Positions 28,246-37,805 of a DNA stretch of 43,465 nt are shown one piece after another. The notes beneath the pieces were generated by a model. The model worked only from the letters and a program-made list of their open reading frames with translations. It was not told where the DNA came from and searched no databases. Source of the DNA: Methylococcales bacterium (lineage in GTDB: Bacteria; Pseudomonadota; Gammaproteobacteria; Methylococcales; Methylomonadaceae); NCBI GenBank assembly GCA_026399095.1, contig JAPLRP010000029.1, forward strand, positions 1 through 43,465, in the 5' to 3' direction. Positions within the stretch are counted from its first letter, which is position 1; the number at the start of each line of letters is the position of its first letter. Position numbers and translations under genes: made by a program.

Positions 28246-28815
28246 ATGTACATACTAAAACAGACTCTTTGTGTATCAGTGTTATTAGTCGGCTTTTTGA
28301 TGGGGCCTGTTTCAGCGGCTGATAAAGTGGCTGGAGAGCAGAAAGCAGCAAATTGTGTTGGTTGTCACGGTTCCAAGGGAAAAAGTAGTAGTGGTCAATG
28401 GCCTAATTTGGCAGCGCAACCTGCAGCATATCTGATTAATCAACTCAATGCGTTCAAGTCAGGAACACGCAATAATCCCGTTATGCAGGCTATGGCTGCT
28501 AGCTTAAGCGATGACGATATTAAAAATTTGGCAGCCTATTACGCCAGTCTATCGCCGGTTAGCGCGGGCGGTGATGTCGATCCTGCTAAATTAGGTCAAA
28601 ATAAAGCGACTATGTGTTTAGGCTGTCATGGCTCATCAGCTGAAGGTAACGGACAGTTTCCAAGGCTTGCCGGCCAACAACCGGATTATTTGTTGGCGCA
28701 ATTAAATGCTTTTAAAACGGGTGAGCGTAAAAGCGGTCCCATGCAGGCTTTTGTCGGCAGTATTTCTGAAGCCGATATGAAGGCGTTGGCGGCGTATTTT
28801 GGGACTATTAAGTAA
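28246..28815 (+). CDS. Dihaem cytochrome c4
   Basis: Exported electron carrier of 189 residues with an N-terminal signal peptide ending VSAAD. Two cytochrome c domains each have a haem site, CVGCH (about residue 37) and CLGCH (about residue 125). Axial methionines are likely in NPVMQAM and GPMQAF. The two halves are clearly duplicated (NLAAQPAAYLINQLNAFKSG against RLAGQQPDYLLAQLNAFKTG). Such proteins pass electrons to terminal oxidases. The gene stands alone, 164 bases after mltB. Confidence 0.93.
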   Translation: MYILKQTLCVSVLLVGFLMGPVSAADKVAGEQKAANCVGCHGSKGKSSSGQWPNLAAQPAAYLINQLNAFKSGTRNNPVMQAMAASLSDDDIKNLAAYYASLSPVSAGGDVDPAKLGQNKATMCLGCHGSSAEGNGQFPRLAGQQPDYLLAQLNAFKTGERKSGPMQAFVGSISEADMKALAAYFGTIK

Positions 28816-28930
28816 TTATTGATTTCCTCGGCTTGTAATAAAACGCAACTATTCTGTTAGCAACTAAAAATAGTAGTGTCGATGCGAGATAAAAAATCTA
28901 GCCCACTGAATTCAGGGTGTTTATTCAGTT

Positions 28931-28951
28931 CCCCTCTTTGAAAAAGAGGGG
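28931..28951. repeat. CCCCTC-type hairpin of a probable dispersed repeat
   Basis: CCCCTCTTT (28931-28939) pairs perfectly with AAAGAGGGG (28943-28951) across GAA. It is followed by TTAGGGGAGATTTTATTAG, and a further TTCCCC lies near 28976. This pattern resembles dispersed intergenic repeats I have seen in other bacterial genomes. It may also end the cytochrome transcript. Confidence 0.55.
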
Positions 28952-29002
28952 TTAGGGGAGATTTTATTAGATAAATTCCCCTCGTTTTAACCTGGGTGGC
29001 CC

Positions 29003-30946
29003 ATGAATAGTTTGCAATCCAAAAAAGTTATAACAATCAACATTAAATGTATAACTCGTCATTTGTTAGGGTGTTTTTTTGTTTTATTCTCAAGCGCTAC
29101 ATTGGGCAATACGCCAGATCAGCAAAGGTATGACTTTTTGTTGGCAGAGAAGTTGTTGGAGCAGGGTAATGATCCTGCTTTTTTAACCGTCAGTTTTACC
29201 TTAGTTGATTACCCGCTTTATCCCTATTTACAGTATCAGTGGCTGAAAAACAATTTATCAAAAACTGAGCAGATTTTGAGCTTTTTATCGGCTTATCAAA
29301 AGACGCGCTATGCTGATCTGCTTCGCTCTGACTGGTTGGAATATTTAGCCGACAATGAGCGTTGGTCTGAATTTATTCAGAACTATCAATCAAGTGATAA
29401 TACTTCCCTCGAGTGTCAGTTTTATTGGGCACATTATAGACTTGGCAATCAACAACTGGCATTGAATGAAGCAAAACGCTTTTGGGTTGTGGGTAATGAG
29501 CAGCCTAAAGCCTGTGATCGCTTATTATCGGCATTGGTGCTATCGCCGGTGCTTACGAGTAATTTGGTTTGGCAGCGCTTTGAGTTAGCGTTAAAGGCCG
29601 ATAATAAAGCTTTGGCAAGCTATGTTCAGTCATTATTGCCTAAGCCGGATCAATTGATTGCCGATTTTTGGTTTCAGGTTCATAAAAATCCGGCGTTAAT
29701 TCAGAACAGCCAGTTTTTGAGTGGTAATGAGCAACAGGGTCGCATCTTTGCGTATGGCGTCGATAGAATGGCTAAGACGGATCTGGATTTGGCGATTACT
29801 GTTTGGGATGCCAGAAAGCCGAGTTTAATGATCGATAGCCAAACGGTTCAACAACTGGAACGTAGATTAGCGCTGGCATTGGCGCGTGATCAAGATAGTC
29901 GGGCTTATAATCGTCTAAACCAGTTGGTTGTTACTGATGCAGAAGTCAGAGAATGGAAAATAAGAGTAGCACTACTGGAACAAAATTGGTCTCATGTTGC
30001 TCAAGCGTTGGCTGGATTAACGCCTGAAGAGAAAATTATGCCACAGTGGCAATATTGGCAGGCACGATCGATGGTTGCCGGTGGAAACTTGCAGCAGGGA
30101 CAAGCTATTTATAACCAACTCGCAGAAGATAGAAGTTATTACGGGTTTATGGCAGCAGATGCTGTTAACAAGCCCTATGCCTTAGCTGATAATCCGGTTC
30201 TTGTGGAAGGGAATAACTTTCAATTGTTAACTGAAACAGCGGACTTTAAAGTTATTGAAGAATTTAAAATATTAAATCGTGATGTTGAGGCAAAGCGGCA
30301 GTGGTGGTTTGCGTTAAAGAAACTATCCAAAGAACAAATTAAAATCGCGGCTAAATTAGCGCAGCAGTGGCAATGGCATCAGGTCGCCATCATAACCTTG
30401 GTTAAGGCAGATTATTGGGATGATTTAGCCCTGCGATTTCCTGTCAATTATTTAAGCGAGGTTCAGAAAAACGCTAATCGACAAGATCTAGAGCCAGCCA
30501 TTATTTTTGGACTGATTCGGCAAGAAAGTATGATGGATGAAAATGCAAAATCAGCAGTCGGTGCACTTGGCTTGATGCAAATCATGCCTGAAACCGGTAA
30601 GCAGATAGCGCATAAATTAAAAGAGTCTTGGCAATCAGAAAATAGCTTATTTAACCCTGATATCAATATAAAATATGGGGCTTTTTACTATAAACAATTA
30701 TTGAGCCGGTTTGACGGACATTTTGCCTTGGCGATGGCGGCTTATAATGCCGGCCCAAACCGGGTAGATAAATGGTTGCCTGTTGATAGAATTGTGCCCG
30801 CTGATATCTGGATTGAAACAATTCCTTATAAAGAAACCAGAAAATATGTAACTTCTGTCTTAGGTTATGCCACTATTTATCAGCATCGGATGCAAAGAAA
30901 TACATTAAAAATAACAAGTTTTTTGTTTGATGTACGCCCACATTAA
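29003..30946 (+). CDS. slt: Soluble lytic murein transglycosylase
   Basis: Periplasmic exo-transglycosylase of 647 residues. A signal peptide is present near residues 15-35 (HLLGCFFVLFSSATLGN). A long alpha-superhelical region rich in W/Q/L repeats covers about residues 40-480. The C-terminal SLT domain has the catalytic Glu in FGLIRQESMMDENAKS, then ALGLMQIMPETGKQ and AMAAYNAGPNRV. The start ATG is at 29003. It complements MltB, and its products feed AmpD. Confidence 0.95.
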   Translation: MNSLQSKKVITINIKCITRHLLGCFFVLFSSATLGNTPDQQRYDFLLAEKLLEQGNDPAFLTVSFTLVDYPLYPYLQYQWLKNNLSKTEQILSFLSAYQKTRYADLLRSDWLEYLADNERWSEFIQNYQSSDNTSLECQFYWAHYRLGNQQLALNEAKRFWVVGNEQPKACDRLLSALVLSPVLTSNLVWQRFELALKADNKALASYVQSLLPKPDQLIADFWFQVHKNPALIQNSQFLSGNEQQGRIFAYGVDRMAKTDLDLAITVWDARKPSLMIDSQTVQQLERRLALALARDQDSRAYNRLNQLVVTDAEVREWKIRVALLEQNWSHVAQALAGLTPEEKIMPQWQYWQARSMVAGGNLQQGQAIYNQLAEDRSYYGFMAADAVNKPYALADNPVLVEGNNFQLLTETADFKVIEEFKILNRDVEAKRQWWFALKKLSKEQIKIAAKLAQQWQWHQVAIITLVKADYWDDLALRFPVNYLSEVQKNANRQDLEPAIIFGLIRQESMMDENAKSAVGALGLMQIMPETGKQIAHKLKESWQSENSLFNPDINIKYGAFYYKQLLSRFDGHFALAMAAYNAGPNRVDKWLPVDRIVPADIWIETIPYKETRKYVTSVLGYATIYQHRMQRNTLKITSFLFDVRPH

Positions 30947-31028
30947 AATTTGAGCTGATTTTTTTTAGCGTCTGTAAGATAATACGCGATTATATTAATA
31001 ATAATAATTACCAAGGTATACGAATAGG

Positions 31029-31544
31029 ATGGACAAACAGCATAGTTTTACGCGCGAAGAGCTATTAAAGTCCGGTAGGGGAGAGCTATATGGACCTAAA
31101 AATGCGCAATTACCGCTTCCAAATATGCTGATGATGGATCGTATTACTCATATATCCGATGAAGGTGGCACTTACGGAAAAGGCGAAATTATAGCCGAGC
31201 TCGATATAACGCCTGATTTATGGTTTTTTGCCTGTCATTTCCAAGGTGACCCTGTTATGCCGGGTTGTTTAGGATTAGATGCCATGTGGCAACTGGTTGG
31301 TTTTTACTTATGCTGGATGGGCGGTCCGGGAAAAGGACGTGCTTTAGGTGTTGGTGAAGTTAAATTTACAGGGCAAGTATTACCGACAGCCAAAAAAGTA
31401 ATATATAGAATTAACTTGAAGAGATTGATAATGCGAAAACTCGTTATGGGTATAGCTGATGCCACCATGGAAGTCGATGGTAAAGTTATCTATGAAGCGA
31501 CTGATTTGCGCGTTGGTTTGTTTACTTCAACAGAAAACTTCTAA
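31029..31544 (+). CDS. fabA: 3-hydroxydecanoyl-ACP dehydratase/isomerase
   Basis: Introduces the cis double bond of unsaturated fatty acids at the C10 stage. 171 residues, with the catalytic His in [18 protein letters not shown] and the Asp in the same region as in the family. [10 protein letters not shown] and [13 protein letters not shown] are also characteristic. fabB starts 11 bases later; the two act in sequence in the anaerobic unsaturated fatty acid pathway. Confidence 0.97.
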   Translation: MDKQHSFTREELLKSGRGELYGPKNAQLPLPNMLMMDRITHISDEGGTYGKGEIIAELDITPDLWFFACHFQGDPVMPGCLGLDAMWQLVGFYLCWMGGPGKGRALGVGEVKFTGQVLPTAKKVIYRINLKRLIMRKLVMGIADATMEVDGKVIYEATDLRVGLFTSTENF

Positions 31545-31555
31545 GAGCATAGCAT

Positions 31556-32776
31556 ATGAAAAGAGTCGTAGTAACCGGCTTAGGTATTGTTTCCAGTATC
31601 GGTAATAATTCCAAAGAGGTCGTTGATGCCCTAAAACAAGGTCGCTCAGGCATTAGTTTTGCAAAAGTTTATGAAGACTTGGGATTTCGTAGTCATGTAC
31701 ATGGCGCTATCAACATAGATTTAGATGAGTTTATTGATCGTAAAGTTAAACGCTTTATGGGTGATGGAGCGGCATTTAACTATATCGCCATGCAGCAGGC
31801 CGTTGCAGATTCAGGTCTGAGTGAGTCAGAGGTATCCAACTTCAGGACGGGGCTGGTAATGGGCTCTGGCGGTCCATCAACGTCCAATATTGTTGAAGCA
31901 GCCGATATACTCCGTGAAAAAGGTGTTAAAAAAGTAGGTCCTTATATGGTTCCCAGAACCATGTCCAGTACCAATACCGCTTGTTTGGCGACGCCGTTTA
32001 AAATAAAAGGCGTCAATTATTCAATCAGTTCAGCTTGTGCGACCAGTGCCCATTGTATTGGTCACGCCATGGAATTAATTCAAATGGGTAAGCAGGATGT
32101 GGTTTTTGCCGGTGGCGGAGAAGAACTGCATTGGACCATGTCGGTTTTATTTGATGCTATGGGCGCGTTATCATCAAAATATAACGATACACCGACTACA
32201 GCTTCCAGAGCTTATGATGAAACCCGTGACGGCTTTGTTATTTCCGGTGGCGGTGGTGTTTTAGTGATTGAAGAACTGGAACATGCCAAGGCGCGTGGCG
32301 CAAAAATTTATGCTGAATTGGTGGGTTACGGCGCAACTTCTGATGGTTATGACATGGTTCAACCGTCAGGTGAAGGCGCAGTGCGTTGTATGCAACAAGC
32401 AATGGCCACAGTAGACGGCAAGATTGATTATATCAATGCGCATGGTACCAGTACGCCTGTTGGTGATACTAAAGAGTTAGAAGCTTTGCGTACAGTGTTT
32501 GGTGCAGGCAATGTGCCTTGGGTTAGTTCCACCAAATCACTAACCGGTCATGCCTTAGGCGCTGCGGGTGTTAATGAAGCAATCTATTCATTATTGATGA
32601 TGGAAGAAAACTTCCTGAGTGCCTCGGCAAATATTACCCAACTTGATCCAGGTGCTGAAGGCATCCCTATTGTTCGTGAGCGTAAGGACAACATGACCTT
32701 AAATACAATCATGTCCAATAGTTTTGGTTTTGGCGGCACTAACGCAACATTGGTTTTTCAGCGTTATAACGGTTAA
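31556..32776 (+). CDS. fabB: 3-oxoacyl-ACP synthase I
   Basis: Condensing enzyme needed to elongate the cis-unsaturated product of FabA. 406 residues. The active cysteine is in [13 protein letters not shown], and the two catalytic histidines in [13 protein letters not shown] and [12 protein letters not shown]. The C-terminal [15 protein letters not shown] is typical of KAS I/II. Close linkage with fabA marks it as fabB and not fabF. A strong terminator follows. Confidence 0.96.
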   Translation: MKRVVVTGLGIVSSIGNNSKEVVDALKQGRSGISFAKVYEDLGFRSHVHGAINIDLDEFIDRKVKRFMGDGAAFNYIAMQQAVADSGLSESEVSNFRTGLVMGSGGPSTSNIVEAADILREKGVKKVGPYMVPRTMSSTNTACLATPFKIKGVNYSISSACATSAHCIGHAMELIQMGKQDVVFAGGGEELHWTMSVLFDAMGALSSKYNDTPTTASRAYDETRDGFVISGGGGVLVIEELEHAKARGAKIYAELVGYGATSDGYDMVQPSGEGAVRCMQQAMATVDGKIDYINAHGTSTPVGDTKELEALRTVFGAGNVPWVSSTKSLTGHALGAAGVNEAIYSLLMMEENFLSASANITQLDPGAEGIPIVRERKDNMTLNTIMSNSFGFGGTNATLVFQRYNG

Positions 32777-32787
32777 TGCTTTTCTTG

Positions 32788-32824
32788 TCGGAGCTCAATA
32801 GATCTATGAGCTCCGATTTATTTT
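32788..32824 (+). terminator. Rho-independent terminator of fabAB
   Basis: TCGGAGCTCA (32788-32797) and TGAGCTCCGA (32807-32816) form a 10-bp perfect stem with a 9-base loop, followed by TTTATTTT. Confidence 0.85.
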
Positions 32825-32855
32825 CCCTCTTTAATTACTCAATATAATTCTGACC

Positions 32856-33710
32856 ATGTCAGATTCAACGAAAAAATCCAGATTCGAATTTAACAAGCTA
32901 AATAAACGGTTACGACACACAGTTGGCGATGCTATTGCCGACTATAACATGATCGAAGATGGCGATAAGGTGATGGTTTGTCTGTCAGGTGGGAAAGATT
33001 CCTACACCTTGTTAGATATTTTGATGAATTTACAAAAAACCGCACCTGTTGATTTTGAGCTAATAGCGGTTAATCTTGATCAAAAGCAACCCGGTTTCCC
33101 AGAGCATGTTTTACCTGCCTATCTTGAATCGCTGGGTGTGCCCTATCATATTATTGAAAAAGACACCTACAGTGTCGTTAAGCGTGTTATTCCAGAAGGT
33201 AATACGACTTGTGGCCTTTGTTCCCGCTTACGCCGTGGAACATTATATGGATACGCCGAAGCTAACGGGATTACCAAGATAGCTTTGGGGCATCATCGTG
33301 ATGATATTCTTGAGACATTTTTCCTTAATATTTTTTATGGTGGAAAGCTCAAAGCTATGCCACCCAAGTTATTAAGCGATGATAAAAAAAATATCATTAT
33401 CAGGCCGTTGGCTTATACCCGAGAGAAAGAGATAGAGCGTTTTGCTGCATTTAAGGATTTTCCTATTATTCCCTGTAATTTGTGCGGCTCTCAAATAAAC
33501 CTCCAAAGACAGGCCATGAAAGTCATGTTAAAGAGTTGGGATAAACAATTTCCGGGGCGACTGGAAACAATATTTACCAGTCTTCAGAATGTTGCACCTT
33601 CACAATTAGCAGACAGGCAATTATTTGATTTTTCAGGATTAATGCGTGGCCCGCAAGCTGAAGGCGAGCTTCTTTTAAGTGATGCAGGTTTAGAGGTATT
33701 AGCGCTGTAG
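32856..33710 (+). CDS. ttcA: tRNA 2-thiocytidine biosynthesis protein TtcA
   Basis: Thiolates cytidine 32 of certain tRNAs, using ATP and an iron-sulfur cluster. 284 residues. The PP-loop is [13 protein letters not shown]. The cluster-binding cysteines are in [12 protein letters not shown] and, further on, [27 protein letters not shown] is also conserved. ATG at 32856 follows the fabB terminator by about 30 bases, so it should have its own promoter. Confidence 0.97.
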   Translation: MSDSTKKSRFEFNKLNKRLRHTVGDAIADYNMIEDGDKVMVCLSGGKDSYTLLDILMNLQKTAPVDFELIAVNLDQKQPGFPEHVLPAYLESLGVPYHIIEKDTYSVVKRVIPEGNTTCGLCSRLRRGTLYGYAEANGITKIALGHHRDDILETFFLNIFYGGKLKAMPPKLLSDDKKNIIIRPLAYTREKEIERFAAFKDFPIIPCNLCGSQINLQRQAMKVMLKSWDKQFPGRLETIFTSLQNVAPSQLADRQLFDFSGLMRGPQAEGELLLSDAGLEVLAL

Positions 33711-33853
33711 AAAAACGATCTGCCATTTTATTATAGCGGACAAGGTCCGGATATACCCTTTTAGCCTATCCAACGACCTGATTGTCCTTGTTCATTTAAG
33801 ATGAGCATCCCTTGGGTTTTTGGTTAACTGTAAATAATTGCTCGTGCATACCT

Positions 33854-35008
33854 ATGACTCCCATACAATATATTGATACCCCCGATCAACTGGCCAAGCT
33901 GTGCGAACAGATCAAGAAGGAAACCTGGTTGGCACTTGATACCGAGTTTTTACGTGAAAAAACCTATTATCCCAAATTTTGCTTATTGCAAATAGCAACG
34001 CCCGAGTGGGTTGCTTGTGTTGATCCAATAGCCTTGCCTAAGTTGGATGCGCTTTTTGAAGCAATATACAATCCTGCCATCGTAAAAGTGTTTCATTCCT
34101 GCCGACAAGACTTGGAGATTTTCTTTCAATGGACCGGACAATTACCTTCGCCAATTTTTGATACTCAAGTAGCCGCGCCTTTGTTGGGTTTTCAAGATAA
34201 TCCAGGTTACGCCATGCTGGTTTCAAGCTTGTTAAGTGTCAATCTTAATAAAGCCCATACCCGTGCAGACTGGAGTAAACGTCCATTGACAGAAGCAGAA
34301 ATTGAATACGCTGCCGATGATGTCATTTATTTATGCCAAATTTATCAGCTGATGGTGCAAAAATTAACGGCATTAGGTCGAATTGATTGGTTAAAAAATG
34401 ATTTTGCCGAATTAACAAATCCAGCACTCTATAAAGTAGACCCTGAAAAAGCCTGGTTTAAAATTAAAGGCAAAAATAAATTAACAGGTAAACAGTTATC
34501 CATTATTCAAACACTGGCGCAATGGCGAGAAAAAACAGCGCAAGCTGAAGATCGCCCTAAAAGTTGGTTATTACGGGATGAGTTATTGTTTGATTTAGCC
34601 AAATTACAACCTGAAACCGTACCGGAATTAGCAAATGTACGTGGCATTAACGAGCGAGCGGTTAACCGTTATGGCAAAGAGTTGTGCCAATTAATCACAG
34701 CCGCAAAAAACCGCCCACCTTTACCCCTAAATGAAAAAGATAGGTCTGCCAAGAAAACCCAGCAACAAGAAGCCATACTGGATATTTTAACGGCCTTGGT
34801 TAGAGTGCGTGCCGAAGAAAACGCCTTAAACCCCACTATTCTTGCTTCCCGTAAAGATCTTGAAGAGTTACTGAGTAATGGTGACGACGAATGCCCTTTA
34901 CTACACGGTTGGCGTTATACCATGGCTGGCAAAGAACTGGTCGGCTTGATAAAAGGTGAGCTGTTGCTGGGAATTGATTCTGATAAGCTGGCTATTATTG
35001 AAAGATAG
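33854..35008 (+). CDS. rnd: Ribonuclease D
   Basis: 3'-to-5' exonuclease trimming tRNA precursors. The DEDDy nuclease domain has LALDTEFLREKTYYPKFC (D, E), VKVFHSCRQDLEIF (D) and YAADDVIYLCQIY (Y and D). The HRDC domain begins around residue 215. I start at ATG 33854 (MTPIQYIDTPDQL), giving 384 residues; the frame is open to a TTG at 33812. A REP-like hairpin follows seven bases after the stop. Confidence 0.94.
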   Translation: MTPIQYIDTPDQLAKLCEQIKKETWLALDTEFLREKTYYPKFCLLQIATPEWVACVDPIALPKLDALFEAIYNPAIVKVFHSCRQDLEIFFQWTGQLPSPIFDTQVAAPLLGFQDNPGYAMLVSSLLSVNLNKAHTRADWSKRPLTEAEIEYAADDVIYLCQIYQLMVQKLTALGRIDWLKNDFAELTNPALYKVDPEKAWFKIKGKNKLTGKQLSIIQTLAQWREKTAQAEDRPKSWLLRDELLFDLAKLQPETVPELANVRGINERAVNRYGKELCQLITAAKNRPPLPLNEKDRSAKKTQQQEAILDILTALVRVRAEENALNPTILASRKDLEELLSNGDDECPLLHGWRYTMAGKELVGLIKGELLLGIDSDKLAIIER

Positions 35009-35015
35009 TAGGTCG

Positions 35016-35041
35016 GTCGGGCACCGCCTTTTGTGTCTGAC
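35016..35041. repeat. REP-like hairpin after rnd
   Basis: GTCGGGCAC (35016-35024) pairs with GTGTCTGAC (35033-35041), including two G-U pairs, across an 8-base loop CGCCTTTT. It lies just behind the rnd stop and could stabilise or end its mRNA. Confidence 0.4.
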
Positions 35042-35113
35042 ATTTATTGCGATTTGTTCGGCAACGTTATATTTTTCCCCAAGCTTATATCTTGATTTCG
35101 ATACCTAAAAAGA

Positions 35114-35144
35114 CCATTCTCCCGATTGATCTTCGGGAGAATGG
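35114..35144. repeat. 12-bp perfect inverted repeat
   Basis: CCATTCTCCCGA (35114-35125) and TCGGGAGAATGG (35133-35144) are exact reverse complements around TTGATCT. No T-run follows on either side, so it is not a standard terminator. Confidence 0.65.
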
Positions 35145-35326
35145 CGAGGAAGTCTTGCACAACAAACTGGATATTGACGCGGATAGTGCATATGAAGGTA
35201 TTCCGCTAGCAAACCGCTATTTACATTGTCACAGAGTTGTTGTTTGTTGGATTTCCTGACGGCACTATCTGGCAATTAATCCGACATACGGCTTCGTTCT
35301 TATACCACTATATAGACTCTCAATCT

Positions 35327-37630
35327 ATGACCTCAATTACTAATCAAATATTCGATAGCTTACAAACTGTGCAACGTCCCGGTGACTTTTATGCCACGGG
35401 CACCCAGGATATCTTCTTGCCGCAATTGGAGGTTGCCGGTGTTGGCAGGATTGCCTTGCCATTATTATCAATGCAGGCAAAACAACTGGTTGCTATGGCC
35501 GAACAAGCCCCTTATGGTCGTGGCCAAGAAACCTTGGTCGATACCGAAGTGCGGCGCACTTGGCAGATTGATGCTCGGCACGTTACGCTCAAAGGTAAGC
35601 ATTGGGCGAAAAATCTAAGCACGATTGTCGGTCGTTGTGCTGCAGGGTTGGGAGTCAGTGGTGAGGTGCAGGCAGAGTTGTATAAGTTACTGGTTTATGA
35701 TGCGGGCAGTTTTTTTGTCAGTCACCGCGACACCGAAAAAACACCGGGCATGTTTGCTACCTTGGTCATTGTATTACCCTCAGAATACCAAGGCGGCGAA
35801 CTGGTGGTAAGGCATCAGCAAGAGACGGTCACCTTGAATTTACAATGTGAAGATGCCGCTGAAATCGGTTATGCCGCATTTTATGCGGATTGCGTGCATG
35901 AGGTATTACCAGTCACCCAAGGCTGTCGACTGACCTTGATTTACAACCTGATTCGCACCGATAAACAATTGCCGCTCCCGAAGCCGCCGGATTACCACCA
36001 AGAGCAAGCTATGGTGGCAACCTTGTTGCAAAACTGGTCGGTTTCATTGAAGATAGAGCCAAATGACGAAATACCGGAAAAACTGATTTACTTGCTGGAA
36101 CATGCCTATACGCCCGCAGACTTGGGCTTTGATACCCTAAAAAATGCCGATGCAGCAGTGGCTGAGGTGTTGGTGGCGGCGGCTGAACAAGCCGATTGTG
36201 ACATCCACTTGGCTTTGGTGTCGGTTGAGGAAAGCGGCAGTGCTGAATATAGTGGTAGCTACGGGCGTAAACGCGGGCGTTATTGGGATGATGAGCCGGA
36301 GGATGATGACTATGAAATTGGCGAAATCTTTGACCGCACAGAAACCATTTCCGAATGGCGACGTAGAGATGGCAAACCATCACCTTTGCCTACATTGCCA
36401 TTTAGCAAGCATGAATTTTGTCCAACCACGGCTTACGAAGCTATTGAGCCTGATGACATCGAGTTTCAAGAAGCCACAGGCAATGCCGGAGCTTCTTTTG
36501 AGCGCACCTATCAAGCGGCCGCCTTGGTGGTTTGGCCTAAAGCTTTCAATCTGGCTATTATTAACCAAGCAGGATTCGCGGCGACATTGCCGGTGTTGCG
36601 GGATTTTTGTCAACGTTGGGAAGATGAAGACCAAATCCAAAATTCCAGCCTATGGCAAGATGCCCACATGCTGGCAGGTTATATGTTGCGCGATATCTTT
36701 CGCGAAAACATCAACCCTCATGGCCATCAAAGCTATCGAAGTGACCGTGAATTTTTAGAGTGCCTGTTTCGTTTGCGTGACAGCCACTGTATCAATGGTT
36801 ATTGGCAGGGTATCGCCGGGCGGGGTTTTTATCAAAAAGATGACAGTGCGGCACTCGTGCAAACCGTAACGCTTTTGCCTTGGCCTAATGTGGTCAGAAT
36901 CTTGGAGCAAGCGTTTTCTTTAAGTGCTGGTAAAGCTTATGAGGCGTGTGCGGCGCTATTGGCCGACTTATGTGTTGCCGAACCCAATTCTACCCCAGAC
37001 CTTAATAATACCGCGCAAATCTTATGGGCGGCACTGCCAGGAGACCCGCAACGATTCCCTGAGCTACAACCTTGGGAACGCAGCAGAATGAGGGTCAACG
37101 ATGAATTAGTGGTCAATATTTTGACCAGTTTCAGTGCCATAAATGCTGAATTGGCAGACAAAGCCCTAGCTTATTTTCTGGCTTGGCCTACTGTTTATGC
37201 TGTGGATGATATCTTGGTAGTAGCGGCATTGTCCCTCAACCAATCTCAGTTCAGTAGCAATCTGCCGGTTATCAAGCGATTGCGGACAGCGGTGATTAAG
37301 CATATCAACGTGCGGGTGGAGGTGGCCTTGGAGCCGCCAGCAGATTGGCGACGTAATAACCAAGTAAAGTGTGGTTGTCAAGATTGCACGGCATTGAAAT
37401 TATTTTTAGATGACTCAACGCAAGCTAAATGGACTCTTAAGGCCGTTGAGGCAAGACGCAAGCATGTTGAACAAACAATCAAACAACACGAAAGCGATGT
37501 CAATTGCGCTACTGAACGCGTTGGTAGTCCCCATAAATTAGTGTGTACCAAAAACCAGGCTAGTTACCAACGGCGTGTTGAGCAACGCTCGCATGACTTA
37601 AGTGTATTGAGGAGTTTAGGTGCAGTGTGA
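35327..37630 (+). CDS. Large 2-oxoglutarate/Fe(II)-dependent oxygenase-domain protein
   Basis: 767 residues from ATG 35327 (MTSITNQIFD). Residues about 110-215 form a prolyl-4-hydroxylase-like double-stranded beta-helix. The iron ligands are H133 and D135 in FVSHRDTEKT and H201 in CVHEVLPVTQG, and R211 in CRLTLIYNL should hold 2-oxoglutarate. The remaining 550 residues have no domain I can name. An Asp/Glu-Tyr-rich stretch lies near residues 300-320. The C-terminus has a cysteine cluster CGCQDC, then a basic helical end with SPHKLVCTK. I recall similar tails in fungal proteins of this class. Substrate unknown; protein hydroxylation is one possibility. The frame is open upstream to 35237 without a better start. 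Single gene, closed by a strong terminator. Confidence 0.8.
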   Translation: MTSITNQIFDSLQTVQRPGDFYATGTQDIFLPQLEVAGVGRIALPLLSMQAKQLVAMAEQAPYGRGQETLVDTEVRRTWQIDARHVTLKGKHWAKNLSTIVGRCAAGLGVSGEVQAELYKLLVYDAGSFFVSHRDTEKTPGMFATLVIVLPSEYQGGELVVRHQQETVTLNLQCEDAAEIGYAAFYADCVHEVLPVTQGCRLTLIYNLIRTDKQLPLPKPPDYHQEQAMVATLLQNWSVSLKIEPNDEIPEKLIYLLEHAYTPADLGFDTLKNADAAVAEVLVAAAEQADCDIHLALVSVEESGSAEYSGSYGRKRGRYWDDEPEDDDYEIGEIFDRTETISEWRRRDGKPSPLPTLPFSKHEFCPTTAYEAIEPDDIEFQEATGNAGASFERTYQAAALVVWPKAFNLAIINQAGFAATLPVLRDFCQRWEDEDQIQNSSLWQDAHMLAGYMLRDIFRENINPHGHQSYRSDREFLECLFRLRDSHCINGYWQGIAGRGFYQKDDSAALVQTVTLLPWPNVVRILEQAFSLSAGKAYEACAALLADLCVAEPNSTPDLNNTAQILWAALPGDPQRFPELQPWERSRMRVNDELVVNILTSFSAINAELADKALAYFLAWPTVYAVDDILVVAALSLNQSQFSSNLPVIKRLRTAVIKHINVRVEVALEPPADWRRNNQVKCGCQDCTALKLFLDDSTQAKWTLKAVEARRKHVEQTIKQHESDVNCATERVGSPHKLVCTKNQASYQRRVEQRSHDLSVLRSLGAV

Positions 37631-37680
37631 TGATGGTCGATCCTAAGCATTCGTTCAAATAAAGGGAGTGAATAGTGGAA

Positions 37681-37725
37681 CTCAGAGTAAACTTAAATCC
37701 AAGTTTACTCTGAGCCTCTTTTTTC
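37681..37725 (+). terminator. Strong rho-independent terminator after the oxygenase gene
   Basis: CTCAGAGTAAACTT (37681-37694) and AAGTTTACTCTGAG (37701-37714) form a 14-bp perfect stem with a 6-base loop, followed by CCTCTTTTTT. It lies 50 bases after the oxygenase stop and before the end of the opposite gene. Confidence 0.85.
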
Positions 37726-37805
37726 ATGGCGATTTATTGTGGGCTGGGGCTAAAATCCATAGTTCAAAAATAACACTGTAATAGAGTCGCCGTTTGATTG
37801 TTAAG

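Larger units (their letters stand above)
35009..35326. other. Intergenic region with two hairpins between rnd and the oxygenase gene
   Basis: 318 bases with no convincing gene. A 70-codon frame at 35047-35259 on the plus strand resembles nothing I know and runs through both arms of the second hairpin, so I do not call it. The region holds a REP-like hairpin (35016-35041) and a 12-bp perfect inverted repeat (35114-35144). It marks the change from housekeeping to accessory genes. Confidence 0.55.

Noticed and set aside
35047-35259. 70-codon plus-strand frame between rnd and the oxygenase gene
   Set aside because: It runs through a perfect inverted repeat, has no ribosome site and resembles no protein I know.
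36144-36758. 204-codon frame inside the oxygenase gene
   Set aside because: It overlaps a clear oxygenase gene in another frame, and its composition is what a shifted reading of that gene gives.
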